Counted from the stretch's first letter, positions 7,378 through 16,409 are shown. The stretch is DNA of 25,570 bases from DASQDN01 sp035630195 (GCA_035630195.1 DASQLD010000409.1:1-25570), one strand, 5' to 3'. A program made the numbers and translations. Notes: generated by a model not told the origin, from the sequence alone.

Positions 7378-9732
7378 ATGCGCCCAGGGATCCGCCAGCT
7401 TCGGCAAATAGTTTCGCTTTTGGCGGCATCGGTGGTCCTATCAGCGCAAACAGATCCTATCGAAAAGCAGGCCGCCGCGATTCTTCAGACCAAGTGCTTT
7501 GCTTGTCATGGCGTCGCGAAGATGGCGGATCTCGACCTCCGTGAAATGCCAGCGATGCTGAAGGGTGGTAAGCGCGGCCCCGCTATAGTACCTGGCAATG
7601 CGGAAGCCAGCCTGCTTTACAAGGCTGTGAAACGCGATGGCGAGCTGCAGATGCCGCCAGGCAAGAAGCCCCTGACTCTGGTTGAAGTCGACACGCTGCG
7701 GAACTGGATCAACGCCGGAGCCAAGCTGGAATCGGCCGCGAAGACGCAGGGCGGGCCATCGTGGTGGTCTTTCAAGGCTCCTGTGCGCCCAACGGTTCCC
7801 GCAGGATCCTCAAAGAACGCAGTAGACGCGTTCGTTCTCGCAAAGCTTCGCGACAAAGGGTTACGGCAATCGGGGCCGGCGGATCGCCATACGTTAGTTC
7901 GCCGCGCATATTTCGACCTGCATGGATTGCCACCGACGCCCGAAGAAGTGGACCAGTTCCTCAACGATACATCGAGCGACGCATACGGCAAACTGATCGA
8001 CCGGCTGCTCGCGTCGCCGCGCTATGGCGAGCGGTGGGGCCGTTACTGGTTGGACCTTGTACGCTATGCCGATACGTCAGGATTCGAAACAGACCATTTT
8101 TTTACGACGGCGTGGCGTTATCGCGATTACGTCATCAAGAGCTTCAATGCCGACAAACCTTACAACACATTCGTGCAGGAGCAGATTGCTGCCGACGAAT
8201 TGTGGTCCATGAATATGGACCTGGAAGGCACGATGAAGCTGCCCAAGGAAAAGGAAGAGAACATCAATCGCAGGATCGGGACCAGCTTGTTCACGTTGGG
8301 GTCGTTTCCAATCGAGTTCACCTACTATGGCGATCAGTTTCGGGCAGAGTGGCAGGCCGACGCGGTTGATACGCTCAGCGCCGCCTTTCTGGGACTCACG
8401 GTAGGATGCGCGCGCTGCCATGATCATAAGTTCGATCCGATCAGCCAGCGTGATTATTACCGAATGACAGCGCTGTTCGCCGGCAGCGTGGAACGGGAAA
8501 TTCCCCTAGTGAGTCTGTTCGACGTGCAAACTAACTCACGAAACTTCCCCTTGCGGACACAGGCAGAAATCCTCAAACGCATGGCGCGGAGCGGACTGCG
8601 GGGACGACCACGCGGAGGGGATGGATCGACCACCGAGCCGGGGGAACGCACTCCCGACCCGCAGCGGGCCGCTCTTCTGCAGAAGCTTGGAGAGGCTTAT
8701 CTACCCGCGCCGGAACGATATCCGACGGCCAATGTCCTGGCCCACGAAGAGATCGTTCCCGATACCCATATTCTGCTTCGCGGGGATTATAAGAACAAAG
8801 GCGAGAAGGTAGAGCCGGGCTTTCTTTCTGCGCTGAATCCCGGGCTGCCGATCGACGAGCCCAAGGGACACCTGTTCGTTCCGCAACGGCGGAAGGCGCT
8901 TGCGCAGTGGCTGACAGCGCCTGAGCAACCGCTGCTGGCGCGAGTGATGGTGAATCGCATATGGCAGGGTCACTTCGGGCGGGGAATCGTCGGTACGCCA
9001 AATGATTTTGGGCGACAGGGCGATGCGCCTACGCACCCCGAGCTACTCGATTGGCTTGCAGTGGAGTTTGCGGATCGCGGATACAGTGTGAAGCAGATGC
9101 ACCGGCTGATTATGTTGTCCGATACATACAGAGCGTCAAGTGTGGCGGATAACGAGAGCCTGCAAAAGGATCCTGAAAACCTTTTTCTCAGCCGGATGAA
9201 CCGGCGTCGGCTTGATGGCGACGCGATTCGAGATACCGTGCTGGCGACGGCGGGCAGTCTGAATCTGAAGATGGGCGGCGTGGGCGTGATTCCGCCGCTG
9301 ACCCAAGAGGAACTCTTAGCAGCGCGCATGCCCGATTTGTGGCCGGCGAATCCCGATCCTGCCGAACACATGCGGCGCAGTGTTTATCTTCAAGTGAAGC
9401 GATCGTTAACGCTGCCGATGCTGCAAATTTTCGACGCGCCCGACACTTCGACGAGCTGTGCACGCCGGGAGAGCTCGACGGTTGCTCCACAGGCGCTGGC
9501 GATGATGAACAGCGACTTCACAAATACGCAGGCGGAACAGTTCGCCTCGCGCATTCGCAAGCAAGTGGGCGAGAATGCCGAGGCGTCGGTAGACCGTGCC
9601 TGGCGGATTGGGTTGGGACGTGCGCCAAAACCGGAAGAACGCATGACGGCGCTCGATTATCTACAGCGGAACTCGTTACAGCGACTTTGCTTGCTGATTT
9701 TCAACATGAGCGAGTTCATCTATGCCGACTAG
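7378..9732 (+). CDS. PSCyt1 / DUF1549 / DUF1553 exported cytochrome-like protein
   Basis: A 784-residue exported protein of the planctomycete cytochrome family. I start it at the ATG at 7378 because it opens directly on a signal peptide (residues 1-23, ending SAQ), although the frame is open from a GTG at 7288. A PSCyt1 heme domain follows with C40-x2-C43-H44 (CFACHG) and a distal-ligand-like QMPPGK (Met92). DUF1549 spans about 145-375 and holds a second CxxCH at 344-348 (CARCHDHKFDP). A hydrophilic Arg/Gly/Pro linker occupies about 403-430. DUF1553 covers about 500-760 (LARVMVNRIWQGHFGRGIVG, THPELLDWL). Compared with the copy at 2790, it has PSCyt1 in place of the Big2 domains. It overlaps the following DUF1501 gene by 11 bases. 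The family's activity is unknown; two heme attachments are plausible. Confidence 0.93.
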   Translation: MRPGIRQLRQIVSLLAASVVLSAQTDPIEKQAAAILQTKCFACHGVAKMADLDLREMPAMLKGGKRGPAIVPGNAEASLLYKAVKRDGELQMPPGKKPLTLVEVDTLRNWINAGAKLESAAKTQGGPSWWSFKAPVRPTVPAGSSKNAVDAFVLAKLRDKGLRQSGPADRHTLVRRAYFDLHGLPPTPEEVDQFLNDTSSDAYGKLIDRLLASPRYGERWGRYWLDLVRYADTSGFETDHFFTTAWRYRDYVIKSFNADKPYNTFVQEQIAADELWSMNMDLEGTMKLPKEKEENINRRIGTSLFTLGSFPIEFTYYGDQFRAEWQADAVDTLSAAFLGLTVGCARCHDHKFDPISQRDYYRMTALFAGSVEREIPLVSLFDVQTNSRNFPLRTQAEILKRMARSGLRGRPRGGDGSTTEPGERTPDPQRAALLQKLGEAYLPAPERYPTANVLAHEEIVPDTHILLRGDYKNKGEKVEPGFLSALNPGLPIDEPKGHLFVPQRRKALAQWLTAPEQPLLARVMVNRIWQGHFGRGIVGTPNDFGRQGDAPTHPELLDWLAVEFADRGYSVKQMHRLIMLSDTYRASSVADNESLQKDPENLFLSRMNRRRLDGDAIRDTVLATAGSLNLKMGGVGVIPPLTQEELLAARMPDLWPANPDPAEHMRRSVYLQVKRSLTLPMLQIFDAPDTSTSCARRESSTVAPQALAMMNSDFTNTQAEQFASRIRKQVGENAEASVDRAWRIGLGRAPKPEERMTALDYLQRNSLQRLCLLIFNMSEFIYAD

Positions 9733-11155
9733 CGAATCGCGTCGTAAGTTCTTGCAGACTTCGGGGCTCGGCATTGGCTGGTTGGCGGCGCTGGATTTAT
9801 TTCAGCGAACAGCCGCCGCGGATCCGGTGAATCCACTTGCTCCGAAAGCGCCGCCGATGAGAGCGACGGCTAAGCGTGTCATATCGCTGTTCATGCAAGG
9901 CGGACCGAGTCAGGTGGACACGTTCGATCCGAAGCCGCTCCTCGCCAAGTTGCATGGGCAACATCCGCCGGCGAGTTTCGGGAACGAAGATTTTCAAAAC
10001 GGCAAGCTGCGCGAGTCGATCATTCTCGGATCGAAGTGGAAGTTCGCCCGGCACGGGCAGTCTGGTCTCGAAGTGTCCGACCTGCTGCCACACATCGCGC
10101 AGAAGGCCGACGACCTGGCTGTCATCCGCTCCTGTTATCACGACGGATTTACACACTCGCAGGCGCAGTTTCTGATCAACAATGGCTGGCCGCGAATCGG
10201 ACGTCCAAGTCTGGGGTCGTGGATCCTATACGGGCTGGGCAGCGAGAATCAGAACCTGCCGGGATTCGTCGTGCTGCTCGAAGGGGGCGTTCGCTCGGGG
10301 CCGGCAGTCTACGGGCAAGGATTTCTTCCAGCTGCCTATCAAGGTACATCGTTTCGCCCAGGCTCCAACCCGATTCTGAATCTGAGTCCCGCCACGGGAA
10401 TGAAAACGCAAGAGCAGCGTGATCTGCTGAACACGCTGCGTAGCGTAAATGAGCGGCACCTCGCCGAGCGAAACCAGGATTCCGAACTCGCAGCTCGGAT
10501 TGCATCGTATGAACTTGCGTTTCGCATGCAGATGTCCGCTCCGGAGGCAACGGACATCACCGGCGAATCGGAGGCAACGAAGAAGCTGTACGGGCTCGAC
10601 GATCCGGTCAGCGCCGATTTCGGGGGTAGATGCCTGCTGGCACGGCGATTAGTTGAGCGTGGCGTGCGTTTCGTTCAGGTGTGGTCTGGAAATGGCATGA
10701 ACGCGACCGATTGGGACGGCCACATCCAATGCGATAAGAATCATCAGGCGAAGGCGGCGCAGACGGATAAGGCGGTAGCCGGCTTGCTGACCGACTTGAA
10801 ATCGCGCGGGTTGCTGGATTCTACGCTTGTGATCTGGGGCGGCGAGTTCGGGCGCAGTCCCACGTCGGATGGCGGTCTCGGAGGCTCCGATGGACGGGAT
10901 CATAACCCGTATGGCTTCACGATCTGGATGGCAGGCGGGGGCGTCAAGGGAGGTCAAGTCATCGGATCGACCGACGAGATTGGATTGCGAGCGGCGGAGA
11001 ATCCGGTTCACCTGCATGATCTGCATGCCACCATTCTTGGGTTCGTCGGACTGGATCATGCGAAGTTGACGTATCCCTATCTTGGTCGCGACTTCAGATT
11101 GACAGATGTCGGCGGGAAGACCGACTTGATGGAACGGCTGCGAATGGACGGATAG
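9722..11155 (+). CDS. DUF1501 protein, Tat-exported (alkaline phosphatase-like fold), copy 2
   Basis: A 477-residue DUF1501 protein, second copy in this locus. The twin-arginine signal is ESRRKFLQTSGLGIGWLAAL (residues 5-24). Family landmarks are LFMQGGPSQVDTFDPK (56-71), SDLLPHIAQKADDLAVIRS (about 118-136), ATDWDGH in the middle, GGEFGRSPTSDG and GRDHNPYGF near residues 375-400. The RDHN motif fits a metal-binding end of the fold. It is diverged from the copy at 5292 (for example RDHNPYGF against RDHWPNCW), so the two pairs are unlikely to be a recent duplication. The start overlaps the preceding gene by 11 bases, consistent with translational coupling. The secreted GlcG-like gene begins 10 bases downstream. 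Substrate unknown. Confidence 0.92.
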   Translation: MPTSESRRKFLQTSGLGIGWLAALDLFQRTAAADPVNPLAPKAPPMRATAKRVISLFMQGGPSQVDTFDPKPLLAKLHGQHPPASFGNEDFQNGKLRESIILGSKWKFARHGQSGLEVSDLLPHIAQKADDLAVIRSCYHDGFTHSQAQFLINNGWPRIGRPSLGSWILYGLGSENQNLPGFVVLLEGGVRSGPAVYGQGFLPAAYQGTSFRPGSNPILNLSPATGMKTQEQRDLLNTLRSVNERHLAERNQDSELAARIASYELAFRMQMSAPEATDITGESEATKKLYGLDDPVSADFGGRCLLARRLVERGVRFVQVWSGNGMNATDWDGHIQCDKNHQAKAAQTDKAVAGLLTDLKSRGLLDSTLVIWGGEFGRSPTSDGGLGGSDGRDHNPYGFTIWMAGGGVKGGQVIGSTDEIGLRAAENPVHLHDLHATILGFVGLDHAKLTYPYLGRDFRLTDVGGKTDLMERLRMDG

Positions 11156-11165
11156 AATATTGCAC

Positions 11166-11645
11166 ATGAAACTCGCCTCATACGTAGCGTTGTTTGTTTC
11201 CCTTGGCCCATATCTTTTCGCGGCGCAGCCTGCGACCCGTCAAGTGTTGACGCTCGAGATCGCCAAGCAAGTAGCCGCGGCCGCTTCGGCGGAAGCTACT
11301 GCCAACAAGTGGACTGTCGTGATTGCCATTCTCGATGAAGGCGGCAATCTGATGTATCTGGAACGCGCCGACGATACGCAGATCGGCAGCATTCAAGTGG
11401 CGCAGGAAAAAGCTAAAAGCGCGGTGAGCTTCAAGCGGCCGACCAAGGTATTTGAAGAAGCAGTCGCTGGCGGACGTACGGCGATCTTGAAGCTTCCGGG
11501 AGCCATGCCTGTCGAAGGCGGCCTTCCGTTAATGTTAAACGGCCGTGTTGCCGGAGCGATAGGTGTGAGCGGTGTGACTTCGCAGCAGGACGGTCAGATC
11601 GCGAAGGCAGGAGCCGATGCGTTGGCGAAGATCGTCGCGAAGTAG
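11166..11645 (+). CDS. Secreted GlcG/HbpS-family (DUF336) heme-binding-like protein
   Basis: A 159-residue exported member of the GlcG/HbpS (DUF336) family. Some members bind heme or cobalamin precursors; most lack a proven function. The ATG at 11166 opens on a signal peptide (MKLASYVALFVSLGPYLFAA, cleaved near residue 20); a TTG at 11160 is also in frame but unlikely. The family core is clear: VVIAILDEGGNLMYLERAD, then AQEKAKSAVSFKRPT, then PVEGGLPLMLNGRVAGAIGVSG. The secreted form is common beside degradation genes. Its place directly after two CxxCH-bearing proteins makes a heme-related role worth considering, but the link is inferred. It appears to be the last gene of the operon-like run. 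Confidence 0.88.
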   Translation: MKLASYVALFVSLGPYLFAAQPATRQVLTLEIAKQVAAAASAEATANKWTVVIAILDEGGNLMYLERADDTQIGSIQVAQEKAKSAVSFKRPTKVFEEAVAGGRTAILKLPGAMPVEGGLPLMLNGRVAGAIGVSGVTSQQDGQIAKAGADALAKIVAK

Positions 11646-11684
11646 CCTCGTCTGATTCACCACGCGAGAGGGTCCAGCAAGATT

Positions 11685-11711
11685 AAGAAGCGTCATACGC
11701 GCCAGCTTCTT
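11685..11711 (+). terminator. Possible terminator hairpin after the GlcG-like gene
   Basis: AAGAAGC (11685-11691) pairs with GCTTCTT (11705-11711) around a 13-base loop, about 40 bases after the stop. A pyrimidine-rich stretch follows, but not a clean T-run, so this is a weak candidate for the end of the left-hand operon. Confidence 0.3.
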
Positions 11712-11806
11712 TCAAAGTTTCTCTTCAGAGCAGCAGAGCCGAGGGTATCAGCGAGAGACGTTGGAGAACTCGCACGATTCGGCCGGAGGAACTTAGTGCA
11801 GATTCT

Positions 11807-11826
11807 CGCGGTCCCGACGGGACGCG
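11807..11826 (+). promoter_or_regulatory. GC-rich hairpin upstream of the EamA permease
   Basis: GTCCC-GAC-GGGAC (11811-11823) is a perfect 5-bp stem that extends by CGC/GCG (11807-11809, 11824-11826) with one bulged G. It ends 28 bases before the permease ATG. It could be a leader structure, an operator or a terminator of upstream transcription. The rest of the 209-base gap 11646-11854 shows no gene. Confidence 0.25.
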
Positions 11827-11854
11827 CCCTCTTATCGTTTAGTCGGTCATCTCG

Positions 11855-12700
11855 ATGAACGGAGGGACATATGGGCTGATGGTGCTTTCGGCTATCACTC
11901 ATGCGTACTGGAATTTTCTGCTCAAACGAAGCGGCGGCTCTCCCGCGGTTATCGGTTTGAGTAAGATCGCTGAAGCAATCATCCTCGGGCCGCTTCTGTT
12001 TACGGGCATCGGAACCGATCCGACTCGCTTGACCGAATTGTGGAGACTTCCGGTCGTCGGGGCGGCGCTGGTGTTTCTCAACTATGTCTTTCTGACGGCG
12101 GCATACCGGCGCGGCGAATTGTCGCTAGTCTATCCGATCTCTCGGGGAGCAATCTTGATGTTCCTGCCCCCTTTGGCCTTGCTGACGATTGGCGAGACAA
12201 TCACCGCGCTTGGTTGGGTGGCAATTGGGTTGATCGTTATAGGCATTGGGTCCGTCCAGGTCCCTGGCGCAATCCGTGGAACCGCTACGATCTATGCGCT
12301 CGTCGCTGCGTTTACTGCGGCGTGCTACACCATCTGGGATAAACAGGCCGTCCAAGCGCTCACGCCGTTAACGTACTTCAGCGCGTACACGGTGCTGGTT
12401 GGCTTTGCGTATTTGTTCATTCTGGTGCGCACAACGTCGATGGATTCCGCTCTGGCAGTGTGGAGGCTCGAACGCGGAGTCATTGTCCAGGTAGCAATTC
12501 TTAACATCGGATCTTATATGTTGACGCTGATGGCGCTGCGGAGCGGACACGCCAGCTACGTCATTGCATTGCGTCAACTCAGCATCGCCGTAGGAGCCAT
12601 CCTTGGATGGAGACTCCTCGGCGAAGCGTTATCTCCTATGAGACAACTTGGGGTCGGATTGGTAGTTGCCGGTTGCGTGCTGCTGGCGCTCGTCCGATAA
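11855..12700 (+). CDS. EamA/DMT-superfamily permease
   Basis: A 281-residue inner-membrane protein of the drug/metabolite transporter superfamily, with about ten hydrophobic helices in the two-repeat EamA layout. Typical landmarks are SAITHAYWNFLLKRSGG in helix 1, RRGELSLVYPISRG at the end of the first repeat, AACYTIWDKQAV at the start of the second repeat, and GHASYVIALRQLSIAVGAILG with LLGEALSPMRQLGVGLVVAG at the end. The length matches the family (~280-300). Substrate cannot be read from sequence; families of this type move amino acids, nucleotides or small metabolites. The ATG at 11855 has no good ribosome binding site; an in-frame ATG at 11879 lies 12 bases after GGAGGG. It converges on the TonB receptor and is probably transcribed alone. 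Confidence 0.9.
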   Translation: MNGGTYGLMVLSAITHAYWNFLLKRSGGSPAVIGLSKIAEAIILGPLLFTGIGTDPTRLTELWRLPVVGAALVFLNYVFLTAAYRRGELSLVYPISRGAILMFLPPLALLTIGETITALGWVAIGLIVIGIGSVQVPGAIRGTATIYALVAAFTAACYTIWDKQAVQALTPLTYFSAYTVLVGFAYLFILVRTTSMDSALAVWRLERGVIVQVAILNIGSYMLTLMALRSGHASYVIALRQLSIAVGAILGWRLLGEALSPMRQLGVGLVVAGCVLLALVR

Positions 12701-12850
12701 CAGGCGCCTACTTAGCTCCGTCCCCGGAGTTGAAGGCTGTCTCTCTGCGTGATGCTAATTCAGAGCTACTGCAACATAACCCCAAGAGCAAGAAGCTACG
12801 AGATCGTTATCAAGGCAGATCAAAGGCCGAATTCCGTTCCTAAGTCAAAC

Positions 12851-12880
12851 GGCGATGGCGGCCGGTGAGCCGCCATCGCC
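12851..12880. terminator. Strong bidirectional terminator hairpin
   Basis: GGCGATGGCGGC (12851-12862) and GCCGCCATCGCC (12869-12880) form a perfect 12-bp GC-rich stem with a 6-base loop. It is 11 bases downstream of the receptor's stop on the minus strand and about 150 bases after the permease's stop on the plus strand. Each side has only a short T-rich tail (ATTTCGTCTT on plus, GTTTGACTTA on minus). It sits exactly between the convergent genes. Confidence 0.75.
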
Positions 12881-12890
12881 ATTTCGTCTT

Positions 12891-15800
12891 CTAGAAGAAT
12901 ATGGCGAGCGTGAGGTTCATCAACGGCTGCCCTCCAAGGGACGCGGTGCGCGGATCGGCTGAGACCTTGCCGAACGTCAATGGATTACGGAAGTCCACGG
13001 TACGCGTCGGCGGATCAAAATTGTACGTTTTCAGCGCATTCTGGAAGTCCCAGCGCAACTGTGCTTTCCATCGTTCGCTGATGACGAAATTCTTTTGCGC
13101 CGATACCTGGCTCCAACGCAGCGGTGTGCCTGTGACAGTGTTGCGGCCAATGTTCCCCACTCGGAAATTGCAAGCCGAACGTTGGTCGGCTGTGAGCCCC
13201 GATGGATCCTGTGGACAACCGCCAGGTAAGGCGAAGTTAGACAGGCCATTGTTTGTGCCGTTGAACACCGAATTGATGTTTTGCTGATTGAAGCGGTCTC
13301 CGCCCGTGTCGTACCAACCGTCACGAATCTGTGGATCACCGATGACATCCGGCCGGCGGTTACCCGCGAACTCGGGATAGTAATTGTATGGACTGTTCGC
13401 GTAAGTGAATGTAAGCGGATTTCCACTTTCCATCGTTTGAATCCAGGACAGTTCGAATCCGCCGACCACCCATTTCTTCCAGCCGCTTTGCGCCCACTTC
13501 TTTCCTGCTCCAAAAGGCAGCTCATAGTTGACCACCGCCAGCCAGCGATGATTGCGGTCGTACCCTGCGCGAGCCTTTTCCAGGCTTCGGTTCTGAATCG
13601 GCGCCACGCCCGAGCCGTCATTGTCGTTGTCCTGACTGTTGATCGCCTTCGAGAACGTGTAGAACGTGGAGAACATCAATCCTTCGGACATTCGTTTATC
13701 GAGCTTTACTGTGCCCGAATGGAATGTTGAGTGTCCGAAGTTCGATCGCATCCGCACATCGCCAAACTGGTTAAAGGGACGATAATTTTGCGACGCGGCA
13801 AATACGGCGTTCTGCTGTGTCGGGTTGCCGGCAAAGTAATCGACCGGGAATGTGTTGTACTGCCACCGCTCGATCAGTCCGACGCCACCGGAGCCCTGGT
13901 AGCTGGCATCCAACAGCCAGTTGTTCTTGAATTCATATTGCACCCCGGCATTCCAGTTCATAGTGTAGGGATTGCGTAGATTCGGATCCCAGTACTCTAC
14001 TGAGCGAGAACCGAAGTTCGAGCCCACAAATGGCGATGTGTTGTTTGGCCGCACATTGAAGTTAAGCGGATTGGGACCGCTGCTGATCTGATACACGGGA
14101 GTCGGGTTGCCGGGCGCCGGTTGCTGGTTTGCTGTGGCTACGTATTCGTCGTAGTTACCACGCTCCATTGGGAACTTGATATCCACCGTATACATTCCAA
14201 AGCCGCCACGAAACACCCACTTTTCAGCAGGATGCCAAGCGAGACCCACACGGGGATTGAAGTTGTTGTTATCGCGCCGGCTGAGTCCCTCCGTTGGATG
14301 GGTGATCGCGCCGGGCCTGCCCGTGACATCATCCACCATTGTCGGATCGAAGTTGCTCATGGCGCCATTCTTGGTGTTGAATGGACTCTCGTTTGAGTAA
14401 CGAACTCCCAGGTTCAGAGTGAGTGTAGGTGTGACTCGCCAGTCATCCTGAATGTAGAAGCTATTGATGTTCGAACGCGGCAGCCAGCTAGTCAACTCCT
14501 GCGTGAAAAGACCTTGTGAAACATAGCCGGTCAGGAAACCCGCAAAGGTGTTTCCTGTGTTGGGCACCGTTGCGCCATTCGGCTGAAGGCCCGCCGTAAC
14601 GCCTGAAAAGCTGAACTGCGCTGGTCGGGCGAAATTCGCGAAATTCAATCGGAACTGAAGGATTTCGTATCCCAGCTTGAAGGCGTGTGATCCAGTGATC
14701 CACGTGGTGTCGTTCCGGAAGGAGAACGTTTCGTACACCTTTTTGTATGGCGTGTTGCTGGTTAATCCATAGATCGAATCCGGGGAGTCGCGGTTAGTGC
14801 TATCACCGGAGAATCGCGGCATCAGCGCGTCATCAACATTGGGAATTCCCAAAGTCGACGCCCAGCCTTCGCCATACGAGGGAACCGCAAAATCGGTTCT
14901 CCGGCGCAGATAGCCGACACGTGAGTCGTTGATGATTGAGGGACTGGCCACCCAGGTATAACCGAGCGACGCATTGCGGCCGGAGAACGGATTGTAGTTC
15001 CCCTGTTGACCATCAAAATCAGCAGCGCTCTCCTTGATGTTGATCGGTCGCTGGAAACCGCTCTGGTCGTTCTGGGTATAGCTTCCGTAAAGCTTAAATG
15101 CATTCGAAAATTGATGATCGATGCGAAGGTTGTAATCGTTGAAAAAGACCTTTGCAAACTCGTCGGCCAGAAGGTTGCTGACGGGGCCGCCAGAATTGAA
15201 GCTCCCAGGCATGTTTGGCGCAACCCATGGATCGTAGCCGAGCACATTTCGGGCAACTGGATCGAACCGACTCTGAGGAATTATATTGCCGGCAAACGGA
15301 TCTCTCGTCCAGCAGGGATTGCCACCGTTTGAAGCGGCGGTACAAGTCCCGGTTCCCACCGGAACTTGCCGAGTGCTCGCCGGATCGTAAATCACATTCG
15401 ACGTCGTTCCGGGAAAGTTGAAATCGCCCGCCTTCATTGCAGCGGTGGGCGATACTGCGGTGACTTGCGCCACCTTCTTTTCATGCAAGCGCTGATAGCC
15501 GAAGAAGAAGAAGGTCTTGTTCTTTACGATCGGCCCGCCAATGTTTGCATCGGGCTGCATGAAGAATACCGGAACACCATTCGGGCGCGTCGGAGTTGGA
15601 TCGCTGGTTCGAAACTTATCGAAGTACAAGCGATGCTGCATATTCCTCGTGCGTCCGTACCAGGAGGCCATTCCGTGATATTCGTTTGTACCGCTCTTCT
15701 TAACTACATTGACCACGCCGCCGGCCGAGTGTCCGTATTCAGCGGGCGGAACTGTTGAGATGACCTTGACCTCGGCAACAGAATTTTGCAGGGGCTTGAT

Positions 15801-16397
15801 CGTTTCGGTTCCGCCAACTTGATCATTGCCGTTGACGCCGTCTTCAAAGATGCCGATCGCTCCGTTGCGTTGGCCTGCCAAGTGGTATGAGCCGAGGCTA
15901 CCCCCGTATGCATAACCGCCGCTCGTCATACCAGGAACCAGGTTAAGCGTGGAGTTAACGTACCTCTGGTAGAGAGGCAATTCGTACAGCGTGTTGCCTG
16001 AGACCACGGTTCCGGTTGACGAAGTTGCTGTTTCCAACAATTCATTTGTACTTGTAACTTCGACTGTTTCCGTTAGCTGACCCACCGTGAGCGATACATC
16101 AATCGCTCGAGTACTGTCGACGGTCAATACAATGTCTTCGAACACAGCCTTCTTAAAGCCAGCGGCCTCGACCGTGACACGATAGTCGCCTGGTTGCAGC
16201 GAGACTACCCGGTAAAAACCATCCGTATTCGTGTCAGCGTTGAATGTGAAGTTAGTAGTTTTTTGAACTACCGTCACGCGGGCTCCGGCGATAATCGCTC
16301 CAGATGAATCGGTGACGCGTCCAGTTATCGTTGAAGTACCTATCTGTGCCCAGGCAAGCGCTACGGACATGGCGCACAGTAGTAAGACCCTTAACAT
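12891..16397 (-). CDS. Oar-like TonB-dependent receptor with N-terminal carboxypeptidase-regulatory domain
   Basis: A 1168-residue outer-membrane beta-barrel of the Oar-like TonB-dependent group that is greatly expanded in acidobacteria. Residues 1-17 are a signal peptide (ending AWA). Residues about 20-105 are a CarboxypepD_reg-like domain (STITGRVTDSSGAIIAGARV, then LQPGDYRVTVEAAGFKK). Residues about 125-235 are the plug (PLYQRYVNSTLNLVPGM, GAIGIFEDGVNGND, VVNVVKKSGTNEYHG). The rest is a large barrel with many aromatic, Asn- and Gly-rich strands, ending in LMNLTLAIFF with the terminal phenylalanine expected of barrel proteins. Energised uptake of oligosaccharides or other large nutrients is the family's usual role; the ligand is unknown. 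The ATG is set by a good Shine-Dalgarno 5 bases upstream. The gene is divergent from the PHP hydrolase. Confidence 0.95.
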   Translation of the reverse strand: MLRVLLLCAMSVALAWAQIGTSTITGRVTDSSGAIIAGARVTVVQKTTNFTFNADTNTDGFYRVVSLQPGDYRVTVEAAGFKKAVFEDIVLTVDSTRAIDVSLTVGQLTETVEVTSTNELLETATSSTGTVVSGNTLYELPLYQRYVNSTLNLVPGMTSGGYAYGGSLGSYHLAGQRNGAIGIFEDGVNGNDQVGGTETIKPLQNSVAEVKVISTVPPAEYGHSAGGVVNVVKKSGTNEYHGMASWYGRTRNMQHRLYFDKFRTSDPTPTRPNGVPVFFMQPDANIGGPIVKNKTFFFFGYQRLHEKKVAQVTAVSPTAAMKAGDFNFPGTTSNVIYDPASTRQVPVGTGTCTAASNGGNPCWTRDPFAGNIIPQSRFDPVARNVLGYDPWVAPNMPGSFNSGGPVSNLLADEFAKVFFNDYNLRIDHQFSNAFKLYGSYTQNDQSGFQRPINIKESAADFDGQQGNYNPFSGRNASLGYTWVASPSIINDSRVGYLRRRTDFAVPSYGEGWASTLGIPNVDDALMPRFSGDSTNRDSPDSIYGLTSNTPYKKVYETFSFRNDTTWITGSHAFKLGYEILQFRLNFANFARPAQFSFSGVTAGLQPNGATVPNTGNTFAGFLTGYVSQGLFTQELTSWLPRSNINSFYIQDDWRVTPTLTLNLGVRYSNESPFNTKNGAMSNFDPTMVDDVTGRPGAITHPTEGLSRRDNNNFNPRVGLAWHPAEKWVFRGGFGMYTVDIKFPMERGNYDEYVATANQQPAPGNPTPVYQISSGPNPLNFNVRPNNTSPFVGSNFGSRSVEYWDPNLRNPYTMNWNAGVQYEFKNNWLLDASYQGSGGVGLIERWQYNTFPVDYFAGNPTQQNAVFAASQNYRPFNQFGDVRMRSNFGHSTFHSGTVKLDKRMSEGLMFSTFYTFSKAINSQDNDNDGSGVAPIQNRSLEKARAGYDRNHRWLAVVNYELPFGAGKKWAQSGWKKWVVGGFELSWIQTMESGNPLTFTYANSPYNYYPEFAGNRRPDVIGDPQIRDGWYDTGGDRFNQQNINSVFNGTNNGLSNFALPGGCPQDPSGLTADQRSACNFRVGNIGRNTVTGTPLRWSQVSAQKNFVISERWKAQLRWDFQNALKTYNFDPPTRTVDFRNPLTFGKVSADPRTASLGGQPLMNLTLAIFF

Positions 16398-16402
16398 AAA
16401 AT

Positions 16403-16409
16403 CCCTCCT
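16403..16409 (-). promoter_or_regulatory. Ribosome binding site of the TonB receptor
   Basis: On the minus strand this reads AGGAGGG, 5 bases before the ATG at 16397. It fixes the receptor start. Confidence 0.8.

Noticed and set aside
12607..12843. 78-residue plus-strand frame overlapping the end of the permease
   Set aside because: Two thirds of it overlap the permease in another frame and there is no ribosome binding site or known domain.
13281..13730. 149-residue plus-strand frame inside the TonB receptor
   Set aside because: It is antisense to a well-supported barrel region and shows no motif.
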